In this document: in pieces, positions 18,347 through 21,835 of the stretch | How the letters are laid out: every line of letters starts with the position of its first letter | Position numbering within the stretch: the stretch's first letter is position 1 | NCBI GenBank assembly: GCA_021464525.1 | Contig: JADRCO010001166.1 | Span: 1-21,835, forward strand | Length of the DNA stretch: 21,835 nt | Source: Rhizophagus sp. LPA8_4_AMF | Lineage: Eukaryota; Glomeromycota; Glomeromycetes; Glomerales; Glomeraceae | Direction: 5' to 3' | Notes under the pieces: generated by a model | Seen by the model: the letters and a program-made list of their open reading frames with translations, nothing else | Databases searched by the model: none | What the model was told of the DNA's origin: nothing | Made by a program: the position numbers and the translations under genes

Positions 18347-19837
18347 CTAATTTATTTATGTAATCAAAATTAATTTATTTGTCCTTTTTTTAGATAGTAC
18401 CGGAATTTTATTGCCACTAACATTATATTATCATTTTAAATTTGTTTTAGTTATTCGTAATCGAATCGTTATTATTAATTCTCTATTGAAGAGGATTTTA
18501 ACTAAACGGAATTAAATTAATAAAATTATATATTAGTTCAATAATCCGTATTTACTAATAATAATCGTCTGATTTTGTGGGAATAAACTATTTCTGCAAA
18601 ATGAATAATAATTGGTTGTGACTATTTTGTCTTTTAAAGATTACTTCAAATCAAACCACGAAATAAATTACTTGTATTTTATACGTGATATAATATTCTT
18701 AGCTACGGATGTATTTATTAGAAAAGGGTAATATATAAATGTAATCCCAATAAACAATCTTTATACTGGATAAATTATCATCATATGCTTGCTTACTTAT
18801 AAAAAGTTCTTATTATTAAATTTGCAATGCAATAAACTTTGTACAATTTTTTAATTGAACACAAAACTATTATATATTATCCCAAACTTCAAAATTTTGC
18901 GTTGATAGAAAAAGAAATTAATTTTAATGCCAACATTGCACGCTCATCAAAAGCAAAAGAATCAAAATTATTAATGTAAAAACATAATGAAATGGAATGT
19001 GGAATATGAAGTTCTCGAACGAATAATTAATCTAGCAGCAAATAATAGAGAATTTATGCTTTTAAAATCATATTCTACTGTATATGCCTACCACCTATAT
19101 TAGTACTGTTCGTATTGGTTTTTATTAGATGTTGCCAGACGGAAATTTACTACGTTCTGACTGGAATTATATATAAGTAGTTAAAAGATTTGTCGGCTGG
19201 CGATCGTATTAGCTTAAATCAAAAATTTGTATAAGTATATTATTAGCAAAATAAATGCTAAATATGGGGGATCCGCATCTTAAAAAGGAAATCGCTCAAA
19301 AAAAATAACGTTAATGTTACCGTTAATGTTAACCAATCATGACATGTCAATCATTTTAAGTCAATACAATAACGTGACTCTCCGCCCACCCACCTAACCA
19401 CCAATCACATTATACTTATATAGAATACTTCTTTTACTAAAAAATTATGGGATAAAAATCATATGAAAAAAAAAATAATATGAAAAATTCAATTATAAAT
19501 AAATATTTCTTTCGTCAGAATAATTAAACCAAAAAAGATTAACAAACAACAAGTTTTCATCAGAAATTAAACCAAAAATGATCAACAAGTCACAGTAATT
19601 GGTAGATTTTGTATTAATTACTAATCACCAATGAAACGGATGTGTTAAATATAGTAAAAAATTATGCAAATGTATCAATCAAATGAAAGTTATATTACTT
19701 TTAGGTTTAGGATGGTTTGGCTAGAGGAAAAACCCTGGTGAGAGAAATTAAAAAAGTCAGCCTTATTATAATATGATTAGAGCCCCCGCCATGTTTAATG
19801 TTTACTTGTTTTTTAGTATATTTTTTTCTTTCCTATC

Positions 19838-19874
19838 AAACCCGCATGCTTGATTGTAATACTATTGCGGGTTT
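19838..19874. repeat. Perfect 9-bp inverted repeat with 19-nt spacer
   Basis: AAACCCGCA (19838-19846) and TGCGGGTTT (19866-19874) are exact reverse complements in otherwise AT-rich sequence. No neighbouring gene suggests a role; it could be the end pair of a very short element. Confidence 0.6.
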
Positions 19875-20520
19875 CAAAATAATAATCGATGAAGTAACGT
19901 AAATTTTTTTATGATTATTTAATTCCTTATCAGTGCATCACTGAATTCTGCAACTATTTTTAAACAATTTATTCCAATATTGTATATTAATAATACGGAT
20001 TATTTCAGAAATATGTGGAAGTGTTTTGTCACAGGGTATTTGGAAAATATTAGAACTATTCAAATTTCCACAATACCATGATGATTTTAAGTGGAAAAAT
20101 TTCTTGATGTACTTACTGTATTTATGAACTTTTTTATTTGTATCAATTGAACTAATGAAACAATTAAGGAAATCTAAAGAAATATCCTTCCTCCTTTCCT
20201 CAGCTTCTTATTAAACGGACACGTAAAGTTATAAAAGTATTTTCTTGCATGGCATAGGGCTACTATAAATTCAAATAAAACTTCATAAGCAATATACAAA
20301 TCAGAACAATAAATTTTTTAGATTCAAAAAGATCAATTATTTGTTTAATGTAATACCTATGCTAAATTTGCAAATAGAAAAAGAAGAGAAAGGTGTTACA
20401 AAACATTATCTAAGTTGAATGCGCTTACATTTGTAAATACTTTTGCTAATATAAAAATTAGTTATAATAAATTAAATATTAAGCTATAAAAGCAATATAG
20501 CTCATGATATAGCAATAAAG

Positions 20521-21116
20521 TAGGAATTGGAATCGATTTCCATTTTGTGAATCGATTCTAAAATCGATTAATCACGATTAATTGAATTTCAATGCCGGCT
20601 AGAATTGACTCATTATAAACATAATTTGTTTACATTCTTTTAGGCTAAACTACTTATCTAAGAGTCGTATTGCTTGTAATTTGCACTGATAGGATGAACT
20701 TGGCCCAAATTACCAACATAATATATGTGATTTTTATTCGATAATCAATTTTAGCAGACATTTCAATCCCTACCTACTTTTATATTTGCTAATGCAATAA
20801 TCTACTGCATTTATTTGTCAAAAAAAAATTCACATTTAAATTATAAATCAACATAATTTGGGCCAAATTCATAATGCCGGCCAGAGTTGAAATTTATTTA
20901 GCTCATTATAAACATAATTTTTTTTATATTCTTTAGGCTAAGTGACTTATCTAAGAATCACATTACTTGTAATTTGCACTGATACTACGAACTTGGCCAA
21001 AATTCCAAAATTACAACCAATATAACAGATTCAATTTTTATTCGATAATTGATTTAAAATCGATTCTTATTGATTTTTGATAATTTCGATTATCGCAAAA
21101 TCGATTCCAATCCCTA
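20521..21116. mobile_element. 596-bp non-autonomous hAT-like element with perfect 8-bp target duplication
   Basis: The left end TAGGAATTGGAATCGATTT and the complement of the right end TAGGGATTGGAATCGATTT differ at one of 19 positions. The element is framed by a perfect 8-bp direct repeat CAATAAAG (20513-20520 and 21117-21124), the duplication length of hAT elements. Inside, a block of about 165-180 bp is present twice in the same orientation (from about 20591 and from about 20873, both beginning AATGCCGG). The first copy is followed near 20760 by TTTCAATCCCTAC, an extra inner copy of the right terminus. No coding capacity, so it depends on a transposase elsewhere. Confidence 0.85.
20591..21055 (+). 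repeat. Internal direct duplication within the 596-bp element
   Basis: The two copies (about 20591-20755 and 20873-21055) share AATGCCGG, CTCATTATAAACATAATTT, TAGGCTAA...CTTATCTAAGA, CTTGTAATTTGCACTGATA, GAACTTGGCC and TTTTTATTCGATAAT. They differ by substitutions and small indels, so the duplication is old or was inherited by the element family. Confidence 0.75.
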
Positions 21117-21124
21117 CAATAAAG

Positions 21125-21835
21125 TATACATTATTGAATTTGATTAAATACTAACTTAAAGAAATATTCTTTTGTTACTTAAATATATAAGAAGTGTTTT
21201 AATGCATTTTTCACATTAAAATCACAAGATGCACATAATTTGTAGGCTAAATAAAGATTTTTTTACTTTAGAAATGATGTTGAAATGGTCAGTTGCATAA
21301 AAAGTAAATACAATAGGTACAAGTAAGGTAAATTTTATAGAAGATAACTAACTATAAACCGCTCGCCCATAAGAAGTCCATCCTTCGATGGAGGTTAAAT
21401 AAAGATAAAAATGATAAATATAATTAAATATATAACACTTCCTCAGTTACAAAACGAATACGTAGTATTATTTATATTGTTAATGTCAGTTCTTTGACGC
21501 TTAGAAATATAAGCAATTGATATATTTATGTAAGCAGAAGGTATATGAATTAAACAATTTGTAAATAAATGATATAACGAAAAATATCCAATCAGACGTG
21601 CAGTATAGCTCAGTTCGTCGGCATATACTCTCAACACGAATAAAGGATCTTCAAACAAAAAGCAAATTTACTTTTCGTTAAATTCAATAAACACAAGTTG
21701 AGATAACCTTTTATAACTTAAAATAAAACTTTATTATCTTAGTGTTTGGATATCTATCTACTTACATCGAAAAATAACGTATCTATTTATATGTAAAAAC
21801 ACTAAGCTAAAAATGTTTAAAATATTTGATATGTG
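21125..21835. other. Gene-free AT-rich end of the window
   Basis: No gene is supported. The minus-strand frame 21443-21658 has an ordinary AT-rich composition and no supporting context. A small hairpin TCCATC-CTTC-GATGGA lies near 21376-21393. Confidence 0.4.

Larger units (their letters stand above)
17740..20512. other. Long AT-rich stretch without a recognisable gene
   Basis: No gene is supported over about 2.8 kb. Minor structures, besides two entries listed separately, are a (AAT)n run at 18281-18295; an adjacent imperfect direct repeat CGTTAATGTTAC / CGTTAATGTTAA near 19309-19333; and CCAAT boxes near 19334 and 19401 followed by TATATAG near 19417, which look promoter-like but have no frame downstream. 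Confidence 0.45.

Noticed and set aside
19300..19440. CCAAT boxes followed by a TATATAG sequence as a promoter
   Set aside because: No open frame or gene-like sequence follows within about 1 kb, and such motifs are common in this composition.
1..21835. CRISPR array, bacterial operons, rRNA genes
   Set aside because: No regularly spaced short repeats with unique spacers, no Shine-Dalgarno-linked gene runs and no rRNA-like conserved blocks were seen; the direct repeats found are long, few and inside transposable elements.

Overview
This window looks like an AT-rich (roughly a quarter G+C by eye), gene-poor stretch of a eukaryotic nuclear genome. It has long gene-free runs, intron-like GT...AG segments with CTAAT/TTAAT-type branch sites, decayed transposase sequence of the pogo/Tigger (CENP-B helix-turn-helix) type, and many short non-autonomous elements with terminal inverted repeats and target-site duplications. 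There is no bacterial operon structure, ribosome-binding-site pattern or CRISPR array. My best guess is an early-diverging, repeat-rich fungus, with arbuscular mycorrhizal fungi (Glomeromycotina) as the first candidate. That is inference from composition and repeat style, not from a diagnostic gene.

Only two well-supported genes are present. They are paralogs: a 112-residue protein on the minus strand (11439-11777) and a 117-residue protein on the plus strand (16008-16361), arranged divergently about 4.2 kb apart. Both have a variable N-terminus, a CxxC pair, a three-heptad coiled-coil segment and a nearly invariant C-terminal module. In the last 34 aligned codons I count 13 synonymous codon differences against 2 amino-acid changes, which is strong evidence for selection on the protein. 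I do not recognise the family.

Region by region: 1-2440 is AT-rich with no gene. 2680-3031 is a broken pogo/Tigger-like transposase. 3196-3990 is a three-copy tandem repeat with intron-like segments, and its first unit is split by a 160-bp hAT-like MITE. 4538-4651 is another hAT-like MITE. 5368-5541 and 5835-5936 are GC-richer patches that look like coding debris. 6040-8110 is empty apart from a striking GC-rich hairpin. 8117-10640 holds four inverted-repeat elements, including a 157-bp element with 37-bp perfect terminal repeats and a 9-bp duplication. 11439-16361 holds the two paralogs with inverted-repeat elements between them, one close upstream of each gene. 16362-20512 is mostly empty, with a possible exon at 17607-17738. 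20521-21116 is a 596-bp hAT-like element with a perfect 8-bp target duplication and an internal duplicated segment. The rest is empty.

No pathway or multi-gene system can be assembled from these parts. The candidate new biology is the conserved small-protein pair and the compact set of MITE families around it.
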